From: Nymphaea colorata
Taxonomy: Eukaryota > Streptophyta > Magnoliopsida > Nymphaeales > Nymphaeaceae
NCBI RefSeq assembly: GCF_008831285.2
Contig: NC_045141.1
Span: 18,720,848 to 18,784,847, forward strand
Direction: 5' to 3'
DNA length: 64,000 nucleotides
A program made the position numbers and the translations under genes. The notes beneath the pieces are model-generated. The model did not search any database, had not been told where the DNA came from, and saw only the letters and a list, made by a program, of their open reading frames with translations. Shown here in pieces: positions 1 through 12,070 of this stretch (the first letter of the stretch is position 1; each line of letters opens with the position of its first letter).

Positions 1-365
1 AACATCTTAATAGGAAAAAGAAAATATTTTTAAAAAATCAACTTTCATCCTACATCTGTTTTCAAAATTCTGCAGCGACATAAGAACATTATCAATAGAT
101 CTACGACAATAGATCTACGACGAGGAAACGTGTCTGAGACGGCACCTACAGGCACTAAAGCAAGCCCTGTATCATAGGTACTCAAAGGTTGGGTGGGGGT
201 TTCGGCCTTCTTTTATCTATCTTAAAAAATAATAATAATAAAATAAAGCAGCATGTCATATGCACAAATGACTGCAATTGCCCCTTTATACCTTTTTTCA
301 TGATTGATGTCTCAATGTAAACTTGTATAGCTTCTACTTGTAACCTTCTAAGAAATATCTCCATT

Positions 366-396
<31 letters not shown>

Positions 397-3300
397 GAAA
401 GGGTTCCCTGACGCTCTGCCTTTGCTTCCTTGTTTTTATATTGTGGTGAAATAAGACATTTGTTTACTCTATGGGTCCCATAAAAACAATTAATTCTTCT
501 CGGATTTATTTAAGCAATAAACTGTTAAATGAAGGAAACCAAAGCTTAAGCACGTTTTTATTATTTCATTGAAACACAAGCTTTATTTTAAAAAAAATAA
601 ATTTATTGCCAGAATTGACACATCATTGGATATAGTTCACAATTTTTTTTCAATTAATCATGTATTGCTTAATCAAACTGAGATTGTATGATTTGATTAA
701 AAACTCTTCACAATCCAGACCCAAGTAGGATGTCAATCTTCTTTTCAAGACTAATGTTGTAGAATATTAGATTCCTATAATCCCAACGGGGTTGGCACAA
801 AGGAATACGGTAGTCAAGTCTCCCTTTCAAATCTCTAGAGTGCCAACTGCTAGCTCACTGTGCTGTAAACGAGAGGCCACCAACATGCAAGTTGAAGCAC
901 AATGGGAACGACGTCTCAAAGCACCAAAGTAGGCCTTGTACCCTACGAGAATAAGAGGTTGGGTGGAGACTGTTCTTCAAGCAGGGGAATATTAGATCCC
1001 CATATGAAGCCACAAGAAATCTACAAAGCTCACGTGCTGGGTAAATAAGTAAGCTATTTTTTTTTTAGGAACTTGAGCATCCATTTAAATGATTAAAAAC
1101 GAGAGCTGTAAGTAAGAATTATTTCAAAAGCTCCGGCATGTGTTTGAAATTATCTAAAAACATTAGTGTACGCTTTGAAACTTTCGTAAAATTTATATCT
1201 ATTGGAAAAGGAAAAACAAAGCATGTTATTGTAAGATGTACTTCAAAATTTCAGTAGTGCACGAATTTGAAGGCAATCTAGCAAGTAAGATCCCAACTTA
1301 AACATGAAGCCAGATCTTCGCTTGTAATTGTAGCATCTTATAAATTATTGAAATATGAATTTAATTATTTAAGCTAATGAGATGTTTAATTAAAACTTCT
1401 ATTTATGTTTGCATAATTAAAAAATGCTTCACTTTTACAAAGTTTTGACCAACTTGTTTTCGGTTTTAAGGCATGCTTGAAACTGTGCTTTTTAATGTTT
1501 ATTTATCAACTAGGAGTGAAAAGGTAATTGCAAAAAATAAATTGCATGCTGGTATAAATATGTTAATAATTGGGAACATTTTTTGTGGATTTTTTATTTA
1601 TATTCACATGCTTAGATCAAGGGCCTCACCCTCCCCCTATCAGCTGAGCGAGGTTTAGCCACCATCCGAAAGAATGCAGAAGCCCCTACCCAACCCCTCT
1701 TCCCTTAGGATACATCACATGTTTCTATGTCTCTAGATGTCTTCCTTCCTATCGTGCTTCAACTTACACATTGATGATCACTCATCCCTTATATGTTCTA
1801 AATAAAGACTGGTTGCCTATCAATCTTTATTCGATCCCGTTGTACCAGCCTCCTTAGGGATAACCTCACCCTCTTCCTCCCGATACCCCACATGCGAAAG
1901 AAAATTATATTTTGCGACATCACATTTTGGAAACTGCATCATCGCCGATGACATCAAACGTCACTCTTTTTTATTTTTTATTTTATTTTTTTCTGGTTTC
2001 ATCTCAAGCTAACCCATTAAACAAAAAACCAAAGATGAAGATCAAACACATTCTTAATATATTCAAGTGAAAGGATGTTAACAATCCACTACCCGAACAA
2101 AACTTGAACCCCTCCCCCCTTCCGATTTTCCCTGCCTCAAGGATCTATATAGCATCGGTATTAAATAGGGTCGAAACACATTTTAACTTGAGTGTCACAA
2201 TCTCACATTTTATAGTTCGGAAAATTAGCACCTATGAGAATCTAACAGGCAACGTGTCTTTTTATATGCCCACCTCCTTACCAACTATGTTATATTTCTT
2301 AAGACAAATCGCTAATATGTTATTAAATTTAGCAGCAAACAATAACTTCCACTCGTGACCAGTTGATTTTAATTCCTTTTCAATGTGCAAAGTCAACATA
2401 AAAAAATGTGCGAGAGATGCGCATTACCCTTGGAAAAAGGCAATAATTTATATATCAAACATCAGCATTGCATTCTTAATTAAAGAAAATGTTTTTCACC
2501 CCATAGGAATTTGTACCTGCTTGGGAACCCTACATCTAAGTATCTAACGGTTCTAAAACATGTGCCCTTCTTTTTTCCATAATTAGCTGCATCATTTGTT
2601 GCCAGAATCTACTTGTTCCTGCCTGAATTGATGAATATGCGACAAGTTAACACAAATTTTGTTAATATTCATGTTATTTTCCATTCACCATTATTTTAAT
2701 TTTTTTTATTTGTCACACAAGTATATAAAAGAATCTGATTTGGGATAATGTGGGTGATGGAGGCCCACTAATTACATAACTTTGCAGTATTTCATGGATA
2801 ATGTTGGCAGGTGGTTTGGTAGTTGACTTACATAAATTTGTATGATGAACTTCTAAAGCCACAAAATAATAAAGCGACAAGTTGACATATAACAGGGACA
2901 TCATCCTGAGCCAACAAAAACAAACTTAGTATCATGGTGGGATCTGAGAAAGGGTAGGGACTTCGGTATTTTTGTTAGGTGGTAGGATGAAATACTCTTC
3001 GTATTCACCTAACAAGAGAAGGTATAAAGAATTTTTATATGAAGACGGATCATACATTACGTTTTTTTCGACATTAATTAAAAACATGATGTCACTCCTT
3101 ATTCAAGCTGAAGAGTACAACTTGGTGTAGAAATGGGAAAAAAAAGGAGGAGTGAGAGTCATACAACCCACCTTATGGAAAAATGTCCGATGGAAAAGTG
3201 TATGAAGTTCCCTCTTATTTCCCATATCAAGCAATACATCATTCAATTTAAATACACTGAATGATTTGTCAAAGGGCCGGTATCACATAGACTTGAACTA

Positions 3301-4087
3301 GTGATCGACTGCCTATTAACTGTCAATCGAACCAGAGAATCTGACACCATAAAATGTGACACACCAATGTCATACACAACTAAACCCGAAAAGGAAATAG
3401 AGATTTTTTTTTTTTGCGGGTTCACTATGATGCAGCCGATGCGAAACAATCACACTTACGTAGTTGGCATATGCTTGATCTGTCTATTGCGTACGGATAA
3501 CTTAGCTGCATAATTAGCACACGACACGATCTGTTCTAACAATTAATGTTTCTAATGAAAAACACTTATAAATAAAAACATTACTTTATACATGTCAGAG
3601 AGCTACAACTCTCAAGTTTTCAAACAACTGAAAAAATATACAAGTATGTACAAACAAAAGTGCGTGAAAGAAATATATATGGCATCCATTCTTGCAACAA
3701 GTGAAGTGATGATGTAATTTTTTCCTGCTATCTTGTTCTCCATGTAAGTCAAACGTGGATGCGATGCTGGGGACTTGTGTTTGCGCAGAATGGAGAGGAA
3801 CGCTCCGTAACGGTTTTGCATTACCAGAAAATTCTCATGATTTGCAAAAACTAATTCGTGTTTGTGGTTCCAGTTTCTTTGAGGCCAAGAACAGCTTGTT
3901 CTCCCATTTGTTTTCCGTTCTGTGCATTATTTGTCTATCGTTTGTATGCGTTCGTGGTCTCCACTTACCAGATAACGTTAAGGTATTTTGGGCTCCTTAC
4001 AGTGGCACTCTAATTCAAGTCTCAACCTTATCATGTTTACAATTTAATTGTTTTATATTATTTATAAAAGATAATGAGTAGGGTATT
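1..4087. other. AT-rich intergenic DNA, no gene recognised
   Basis: No reading frame here resembles a known protein; the longest ones (about 60-108 codons) lack recognisable domains. The stretch holds an (AT)n microsatellite near 372-396, a short tandem repeat of a 15-16 base unit at about 93-121, and two diverged copies of a roughly 70-base segment near 124-196 and 905-968 that both end in GGTTGGGTGG. The pattern fits old, decayed repeat DNA upstream of the first gene. Confidence 0.6.
372..396. repeat. (AT)n microsatellite
   Basis: Uninterrupted alternating A and T, about 12 units, in intergenic DNA. Confidence 0.95.
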
Positions 4088-4088
4088 G

Positions 4089-4297
4089 GGGCGTGTTTGA
4101 GAGGTAAAGACGGAGTGTCAGGAGACATCATATAAGACGTTTGGTTAAATAACATACGGTTTACTTATTTTTTTAAAGAATGTTTACTTAGAGAAACAGT
4201 TATTGACTTAAAGTCTCAAGATGTTTGACGTAGTGAAATTTACTTGTTTGTTTATGTTTACACGTGAGACACTCCATCCACCCATTCAAACACGTCC
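4089..4297. mobile_element. MITE-like element just upstream of GRXS17
   Basis: The left end reads GGCGTGTTTGAGAGGT and continues to GACGGAGTGTC; the reverse complement of the right end reads GACGTGTTTGAATGGGTGG and continues to GGAGTGTC. These are imperfect terminal inverted repeats of about 30 bases around a roughly 150-bp AT-rich core with no coding capacity. I could not find a clean target-site duplication. The size and ends fit a non-autonomous DNA transposon. It ends about 178 bp before the GRXS17 start codon, so it lies inside the promoter. Confidence 0.55.
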
Positions 4298-4405
4298 TGA
4301 GTTAAGTTGGATCCGATTATTTGAAGGAATAACAAAATACACGGCAACCATTGACACGGGGAGAATAGCTTTTGCCATTGAAAGGGAGAGATTGGAAGTT
4401 GACGC

Positions 4406-4413
4406 TTATATAG
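4406..4413 (+). promoter_or_regulatory. Candidate TATA box of GRXS17
   Basis: TTATATAG lies 62-69 bp before the GRXS17 start codon, in a good position for transcription to start around 4,435-4,445 with a short leader. The motif and spacing are seen; promoter function is inferred. Confidence 0.5.
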
Positions 4414-4474
4414 CTTTACCCTTGAGGCCGGACAGAGGGTCTCCTGACATTACGCGCACGGGAGAGGGAGAGAG

Positions 4475-5645
4475 ATGGGTGGTGGCTCTGTGAAGGATTT
4501 GGGGTCGAAGGCAGAGCTGGATGGAATCCTGAGGGAAGGGCAGACCACCATCATCCATTTCTGGGCAGCATGGTGCGAGGCTTCGAAGCAGATGGACCAA
4601 GTCTTCTCTCACCTCTCAACGGACTTCCCTCACGCCCGCTTCTACAGGGTCCGTGTCCTGACGCTTCTCCTTATCTGCGTCCTTTCCTTTCTGATTTCCT
4701 CTTGTTAACTTCCGGTTACTCTCTGGCATCGTCGATGATCCATATTCCTATTTTGATTGCTGGTTTCGGTCAGGATCGTGGTCATTTGCGGAGTCTCATA
4801 TGTTGATTCTTTTTGGCTGTGCTTGGGAACGTGTTGCAGGTTGAGGCGGAAGAGCAGCCGGAGATTTCAGAGGCGTATTCCGTATCCGCTGTGCCTTTCT
4901 TTGTTTTCTGCAAGGTTGGTTTGTCAATTTTAACACAGCTTCTGTAGTTTAGCAGCAGAGAGGTAATAATGATGGAGAAGAACTGATGAAGTGCATCCAA
5001 TGACTATTAGTAAGGCCTGCTGGTCATGCTGATGCATATCATCATCATCATCTGTTTTCTGCTATATTTCATGTAGTTACTAAGAGCAGTGACGTTATGC
5101 GCACGAAGCCTTGCATATAATACGGATTATTTTGGTGGACATATGTTGCTGTGAACACCCTCATCATCATCTTCATGCATTGTTATAGGCAGGATTAAGT
5201 TGCCGTGCTATGGAATTACACCGTCAAAGCCACTCGCAAGTTTATGACATTTCATCGTCGTGTTTTTGTTAGGGAGAGGATTAGATACCATCATTTGGTT
5301 AGGAATGAAGATCCATATGGTTAACTGAGATACTTCATTTTCCTTTCAGTATTATATATTCATGATTAATTTTAAGCTACTTGAAGCTTGCAAATAAACC
5401 TTCACCTCGAACCATCTGCTTTTGTGGTCTACAAGGCATGAACTGGAAATTAGTGAGTGTCTTTTATGTAGAATGCCTCAAAGTTTTACTGAATGCAATT
5501 TGTTAGACTCTTAGTGTTCCATATATCACAAAATAACATGATGGAATTTTGGTGGCCACTGTTTCATATCTCCTTTTCATCTACTTCATTGATCCCACGG
5601 TACTTCAGACCTCCCACAAGATTGTATCTTCTTAATAAGAGGAAC

Positions 5646-5682
<37 letters not shown>

Positions 5683-8600
5683 TGAGCTTCTAGAACAATG
5701 TAGAACTAAAACTCGTCCAACAAGGTAACATGTCCCAAGAATCAGTCCATTTCCTTCAGTCATTTTCAGAAAAAGGATGTGTAAACTTTTGAATTTTCGT
5801 TGGCTTTAGGAACACTCACAAATTGGAAGTCTCATGTCCATCATTATCCACATCCATTTCTATCATTGCCAACCTAAATTCATTGAGTATTTTTCACCCA
5901 TCGCCACTCATTGGCTACACATCTTTACTACAATCTCCTTCTCTGTTGCCATCTTTAGTGACCCTTGCTTCTTGTATACTATCACCTCCACTATTCTCCA
6001 TCATCTCTGCCATGCATATAACATTATCATAACCATCTTATGTTCACTACCAACCCTCCATCCACTTCCATTTTTTGTACATAATGATCGTCACTAGATG
6101 CCATATTTGCCACCTTACATCCATTGCTTATTTGTCACCCACCATCACTCATTTGCTTTTGTGTCTACTTCCATCTTTTCCATTGCTTCCCATTTGTTGG
6201 CATCTTTACTGACCCCTACTTTTCATCTGTATCATCCCCACTGCACTCCATCATCTTCGATGTCTTACTATGACCACCTTATCTCCACTACCTTTGGTAC
6301 CAACCTTCTTTTTGCTATTGTCTATCTTGTTTTCAATTGTTTCTTTTCTGTCTCCATCTTCACCATTCCCTACCAATTATTGTCCACCTTGATCTCCATA
6401 TGTTGTTATCACCATCACTCTCTACACATTTACTCTCACATTTCATGTTGACTACCCATCAGCCACCTCCTTCTTCACTATCTTCACCACACCCTTATTA
6501 TGGTCACCTCACCTCCAGTATTTTCATTACCAACCAGACCAATCTGCCACCTATATCTTGCTATGTCTTCTTCATCCATTGTTCTTTCATGTCCACCTTT
6601 TGCGACTTCTTAACCACCACCTCTACCACGTACTCTCTCACTCTCACCATCTCATGTCCACTACCATCATGGTCAATCCACTACTCTATAATTCATTGCA
6701 GGTTCTACTGTTGACCATGCATCTTTTCCTATTTCCTTTTCACCACAATGATCTCCTACAAAAATATCAGGATGTGGGTTGGTAGGTGTTGTGTAATGGA
6801 GATGGTGCTTAGTTTAAGGAGGCAGAAAAGCAAATGATTTTGGGTTGGTGAATACGGTTCTAGATGGAGGATGATGGATGGTGGAACCAAGGTGGTGGAA
6901 AGAAAAGGGCGGTGGATAATGGAGATAGGAATGAAGGCGTGTTGATCAGATGGTGGTTGAGAATATGGTAACTTAGTTTTTGTTGAAACTTGAAGCTGTG
7001 AGCCACAGCACTCGAATCTGCCTAAATATGTTGTAACATTGTTTTAGATAATTGAACTTGCTCCCAAATTAGTAAGCAATTCAATTTTGACTGAAGTCTA
7101 AAACTCAAAATGGCCTATACTTGGTAAATCTTCTAGTTTCAGGCTTTCTGCTAAAATTTCAAACTTGACATTGCCATGGTTGATGGTAAAACTTGTTCAG
7201 CTGAATGTGGAGCTTGAGAAATGTTAATATTTAATGATTGACGTGGTTTTGTGAAGCTGAAAATCATTTATAATTTTTGATATGATTGGTTTTCGCTAAT
7301 AGGTAAACTAATTTGAAGCTTAAGGTTGGGTTTGTATGACACCCTCAAAAATTGACATTTTGTGAAAACCAAGCCCTTTAACCAGTTTCTGAAACCTGGT
7401 TTGTGTAGTTAGTGACAAGCAAAAACCAAGTTTTCACTTTTTGAACCATTGGTTTCTGTTTGGATAACGAAAATGAGTTTATATAGTAAATATATTAATA
7501 TTATTATAACCTGGGGAAGCAAAGAGGGGCCAGGTTTCTCAGGTTCCTTCGAAAAAATGAGTTTTACCAAAACTGGGTTTTTGGCAAACCTAGTTTTGGC
7601 ATCATCCAATCACGCCTAAAATGGCATTTTGGAGACAAAACACCATTTTGCCTAAAAAAAAGACCATTTTAGGCCGTCAAGCAAACGGCCTCTAAATGTT
7701 AAAAATTTAAAATAATTTACATGTGATGAGTAGATAAATTTTGACTAAAGTTTGAAGTTTAAAATTGTCTTTGTCAAATAGGAAACTTGTTTTCAGCTCC
7801 ATTTTCACTGCCTGGAAGTCACCTATCCTTGACAGGCTATTTGGTTTCAGATAAGAATTAGGGGTTTTTGAGAATCCCTGAAGCAAAGAAATTAAAAAAT
7901 CTTCTATATTTGATAGGTAACTTAGTTTTGGGAATTTTTAGAAGCAGTTAAAGCTCAAACAATCTATATTTGATAAGCAACTAGTTTTTAGCTAAAACTA
8001 GAGAGCTGGTGATAGTGACTTCATCTTAGCCTCAGGCAAAGTTATAGCATAAAATCATCTATATTGAGAATCACTTAGTTTTTAGCTGAGGATTCATAGT
8101 TCATACTCAAAAGAGCATGCGTTTTGTAGACAACTTGTTTTTATCTAATTGTCTTTGACAGGCAACTTAAGCCTTCTAAACTTTGAAAGACTCACTATTT
8201 AAGTAGCAATTTAGTTCTGATAAAGCTCAAAATTGTTACTTCAAATGGTAACTTACTTTGTTGATCATAGCAAAGGTGTCTTTAACATCCACATCATGTC
8301 TCATCTACCACTATCTTCACCACTCATCATCAGCTTTACCACTTGTCACCACTATCACTTTTGCTACCGCTATCTCTAGTACACCATATCTATGCCATGA
8401 TCCCCTGCCATTATACATTGCATGGTTTTACCCACTACCTCCTTTTAACTTTTATACCTACTAGCTCTCATCTCCCAAATTTCATTCTCATCATCTTTTA
8501 ACCATGCACAAGTTCTGATTGACCGCCATGTCATCACAGACCACCATCTATACATTGTTTCCTTTCCAATATCTTGTGTCCATTTTTCTTAACCCCAACT

Positions 8601-11458
8601 CTAACACTGGTTTATGCATTTTTCAATATTGAGAAGACATGGAAAACAGAAAAGAAGTGTTATTTTTTCACAGAACCATACACACAGTTATGACCATAAT
8701 AAATTTAGAGATGATCTTGCAGAAGGCAACTTCCTCCTTATATGGAATCGATCTTCAAAGAGCTGTGCCATAACAATGAAGTACTATCTAGAGGTAGACT
8801 ATATGATCTTGATGAGTACTTGAAAATGACCATTTATTTTACATAGGTCACCTTCAAATTTTTTCACGTCATAGACTGTCACTTGTTAAAATTCATGCTT
8901 TGGAGCATGTTCCGCAGAAACAAAACTCTAATATTTTGACCCTCAAATTTTGATTTACTTTGGGTCATTGGCTTCTGCTACCCTGGATTTTTCTCCTTAC
9001 ACATTAAAATGCTATGGTCCAGAGGTTCTTATTTGTTGAATAGACCATGTAAAATCCAGAGGTTCTTATTTGTTGAATAATAAACTATGTAAATTGATGG
9101 ATCTCATTCATCAAATTGTTTTGCTTATTCCATTACTACTATGAATAGTTTTGCAGTAGGAATCTTAGGGGTATATGATTTAATCTCTTTTGTATGTGCA
9201 TGCATGCATTTATGTATCGTACTTTTTATATATCGAACCATATGCTGGTCATTCTTTCAATGACCAAGCTGCTAGCAGTTGGCTATCCTAACAGCTAGAA
9301 GCCTGGTCAATATGACTAGTCCAACGGCTATCTCTCTCCCCTTCGTGTATAAATAAGCGGTCCCCATTCTATGATATTCTATCCCATGCATTTTATTATT
9401 ACTAATATTATTGCGTAATGCTTAAGCATGTTCTGTCTCTTGGTGCACTATTTGATTTGTTGTATTTTCTTTTGTTTCTTGTATGAACACTCTTGGTGAA
9501 TGGTGGACTCTTTGAATCCTTATCCTGTGTACTTTTCACTTTCTTTCGAGTCTATTGCTCTTGGGCGATCACTTATGCATGTTTTTTCAGAGCATTTTTT
9601 CTTCTAACTTCCAAGCTCCGTGAGATCATTAATCACCATCTTCTATGTGCTGAACAATGGTGGACAGTTTCTGTTTGAGCCTCTGATAAACGTCTTTATA
9701 TCTAGAAAATGAAGCTCCAGTGATTATGTATTGTTTTTAGATTAAGGTGTCAGTTGGGACTGGAAGATTAATTATCATACTGTTCTATTAAGGATGATAA
9801 CATTTTGTGGCATGTTCTTGTATGTTTTTTCTTTTAACTTTTTTCTATTATTCTAAGCATTAAGATGAATGTCACAAACAACAAAAAAATGCATCTTCAC
9901 TCTTCACCTTTAAGCTTATCATTATAAGTAGACACATCCACCTTTCAATCGGATCTGTCTGTCTTGCCATGTGGACTCAGCCCAAAGGGCTTGATCATTG
10001 GTAGACATATACATCTTTGATTGCAAAATTCCCATGCATTTAGTTCACTGTTTCCATTATAACGCAATTATCATCTGCTTGTTAAATTGTGTCTGTCTTT
10101 ATGGAGATCTTTGGTGACTATCCTCTTCAGTTTCTTTGTGATTCTTGATTCTTATTCAGTTAGGTGACTTCATAGATGACTTGTCATTAATCAACTAATA
10201 TTGGTCTTCCCAGGATGGTAAAAAGGTTGATACGTTGGAAGGTGCAAATCCTTCCAGTTTGGCCAATAAGGTTGCAAAACTTGCTGGTTCGATTGACCAA
10301 GCCAAAGCTGCTGCACCTGCAAGTCTTGGCATGGCTGCTGGCCCCTCGGTGCTTGAAACAGTTAAGGAGTTGGCTAAAGAAAACGGCAGTTCACAGGCAA
10401 ATCATCCACCTTTGGACCTTAATGACTCCTTGAAGAAGCGGTTGCAGCAACTTGTGGACTCCCACCCAGTGTTTTTATTCATGAAAGGAAGTCCAGATGC
10501 ACCCAAGTGTGGTTTCAGTCAAAAGGTTGTAAATATTTTGAAAGAGGAAGGTGTCGACTTTGGAAGTTTTGATATCCTCACAGATGATGAGGTTCGTGAA
10601 GGGATGAAGAAGTACTCCAATTGGCCCACTTTCCCTCAGTTGTTCTGCAAGGGTGAACTTCTTGGTGGTTGTGATATTGCTTCAGCAATGCATGAGAGTG
10701 GTGAACTTAAGGAAGTCTTCAGAGACCATGGCATTCATCTGGTAACTAGCTTGAGTGTCAATGCAGACACAGAAGAAGCTTCATCAGCAGCAGGAATGAT
10801 TGGTGGCATAACTGAATCAAGTGGTTTAAATGAAGCCTTGACTTCCCGCCTAGAGGACCTGATAAATTCACATCCTGTAATGCTGTTTATGAAAGGGAAG
10901 CCTGACGAACCCAGGTGTGGTTTCAGCCGCAAGGTTGTTGAAATTCTCAAAGAAGAGAAGGTTGAGTTTAGTAGCTTTGATGTTTTAACTGATGATACAG
11001 TTCGACAAGGACTGAAAGTATTATCCAATTGGTCAAGCTATCCACAGGTATACATAAAAGGGGAGCTCATTGGAGGATCTGACATCATGTTAGAGATGCA
11101 GAAAAGTGGAGAACTGAAAAGAGTTTTGGATGAGAAGGGAATCATCCCAAAGGAATCTCTAGATGATCGCCTGAAGAAACTGGTATCTTCATCAAAGACA
11201 ATGCTGTTCATGAAGGGGACGCCAGAAGCCCCTCGTTGTGGCTTCAGCTCAAAGGTTGTCCAAGCTCTTAGCTCTGAAGACGTGAGCTTTGGATATTTTG
11301 ATATTTTGACTGATGATGAGGTCAGGCAGGGACTCAAAACCTTCTCGAACTGGCCAACCTATCCGCAGCTTTACCACAATGGAGAATTGATTGGTGGCTG
11401 TGACATCGTGTTGGAACTTCAACAGAGCGGTGAGCTGAAATCAACTCTGATGGAATAG
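4475..11458 (+). CDS. GRXS17: Monothiol glutaredoxin S17 (Trx-like domain plus three CGFS Grx domains), 3 exons
   Basis: Coding exons are 4475-4648, 4840-4914 and 10214-11458; all junctions are GT-AG and phase 0, giving 497 aa, close to Arabidopsis GRXS17 (488 aa). The N-terminal thioredoxin-like domain (about residues 1-110) has WCEAS at 33-37 in place of a dithiol WCGPC site. Three glutaredoxin domains follow, each with the monothiol CGFS motif (Cys 182, 318 and 425), each later followed by a conserved SNW, P-Q and GG-x-DI segment that helps bind glutathione. All three Grx domains sit on the last exon. Known for the family: cytosolic and nuclear, carries a glutathione-ligated [2Fe-2S] cluster, tied to cytosolic Fe-S assembly, redox control, auxin response and heat tolerance. 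Intron 2 is 5.3 kb and repeat-rich. The ATG at 4475 is the first in frame and matches the family N-terminus. Confidence 0.96.
5649..5678. repeat. (TA)n microsatellite in GRXS17 intron 2
   Basis: About 15 uninterrupted TA units. Confidence 0.95.
5820..6960. repeat. Pyrimidine-rich low-complexity block followed by its purine-rich counterpart
   Basis: From 5820 to about 6770 the + strand is dominated by CCA, CAT, CTT and ACC words; from 6775 to 6960 it switches to GGTGG, GATGG and GGAGAT words, so the two parts are compositionally complementary. Stop codons are scarce in several + frames, producing chance open frames of 69-125 codons. It looks like a decayed simple-sequence block. Confidence 0.7.
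6960..8260. repeat. Decayed tandem array, period roughly 60-70 bp
   Basis: Words such as AAAGCTCAAAAT, CTATATTTGATAGG, CAACTTAGTTTTTAGC and CAACTTGTTTTTA recur with drift at loose intervals, for example near 7120, 7280, 7770, 7910, 7970, 8060, 8135 and 8210. A DNA element at 7324-7616 interrupts the array. The period is judged by eye; the array is old and divergent. Confidence 0.5.
7324..7616. mobile_element. MITE, PIF/Harbinger-like, with TAA target duplication
   Basis: The left end GGTTGGGTTTGTATGACACC and the reverse complement of the right end GGCGTGATTGGATGATGCC are imperfect inverted repeats. Both ends are flanked by TAA (7321-7323 and 7617-7619), the 3-base duplication known for PIF/Harbinger elements. 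It is 293 bp, non-coding and AT-rich. A second possible end (GCAAACGGCC near 7690) leaves the right border somewhat uncertain. Confidence 0.6.
8265..8610. repeat. Second pyrimidine-rich low-complexity block
   Basis: CACCACT, CATCATC and TACCACT words dominate, with the same strand bias as the 5820-6770 block, on the other side of the decayed array. Confidence 0.6.
9018..9100. repeat. Short tandem duplication, unit about 39 bp
   Basis: The segment starting CCAGAGGTTCTTATTTGTTG and ending near CATGTAAA occurs twice in a row with few differences. Confidence 0.8.
9247..9420 (+). mobile_element. Possible LTR-retrotransposon promoter fragment
   Basis: CCAACGGCTATCTCTCTCC is followed by GTATAAATAAGC and a T-rich stretch. 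The order resembles the U3/R part of many plant Copia LTRs. No paired LTR, primer-binding site or coding region is seen, so this could equally be a chance TATA-like site inside the intron. Confidence 0.25.
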
Positions 11459-11759
11459 TGGTTGAAGTCATACAGTTCTGAAAATATTATGCTTACATTT
11501 GCAGTTTCACCTGCTTGAGAACTTTTCTTGATCGTCACTCTCTTTCTTGACATGCATATGTTCAAAAGATAGTATTCTGCCTTCGTCGCGATCTCAAGGT
11601 TCTTTACCAAGTCTGATCTTGTGTAGCCTCAGAATGAACCATTCTGATGGTCATATCTGCTTTATCGATTTAGATCTCACTGTTTTGTTATATGACAAGT
11701 TATTTTTTGGTATTAACCGCCCCCGTGTGTGTTCCCTATTTGAAGCATGGTGCTGTACG

Positions 11760-11794
<35 letters not shown>

Positions 11795-12070
11795 TTGGCT
11801 ACATGGGCTGGGATTGGTTCATCTATTTTAATTTTTGAATAGATTTTGCAGTTCAAATCATTGAAAAAGTTGCGGGACCTGTTCGGCCGCGAGGCCTGCA
11901 GTGACCTCTAACAATTAAGCATTGGACAGGATCCAGGATGTAAAACTTACATCCACCAATACCCACGTCGAATGTTGAAGGTGCTTGTTTCAAAATCGTG
12001 CGTGGACCATGTTTAACATTATATGAGTAGGAATCTATCTCCGTAGCTACATTTCTTACTCTTGTTAGTT
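11459..12070. other. Convergent intergenic gap holding both 3' UTRs
   Basis: GRXS17 (+) and the heat stress factor (-) end towards each other with 612 bp between stop codons. The gap holds a (GA)n microsatellite at 11762-11791 and no gene-like frame. The 3' UTRs may come close to overlapping. Confidence 0.75.
11762..11791. repeat. (GA)n microsatellite
   Basis: About 15 GA units in or just after the GRXS17 3' UTR. Confidence 0.95.

Larger units (their letters stand above)
4915..10213 (+). other. GRXS17 intron 2 (5.3 kb), repeat-rich
   Basis: Donor GTTGGT follows the exon-2 codons for VFCK; the acceptor is CCCAG before the codons for DGKKVD. The intron contains a (TA)n tract, pyrimidine-rich low-complexity blocks at 5820-6770 and 8265-8610, a purine-rich block at 6775-6960, a decayed tandem array at about 6960-8260 broken by a MITE, and a possible LTR fragment near 9.25-9.4 kb. 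The overlapping reading frames here are stop-poor because of base composition and do not look like genes. Confidence 0.85.

Noticed and set aside
5823-6785. Five overlapping plus-strand frames of 69-125 codons
   Set aside because: They overlap in all frames across pyrimidine-rich low-complexity DNA inside an intron, so they reflect missing stop codons and not protein coding.
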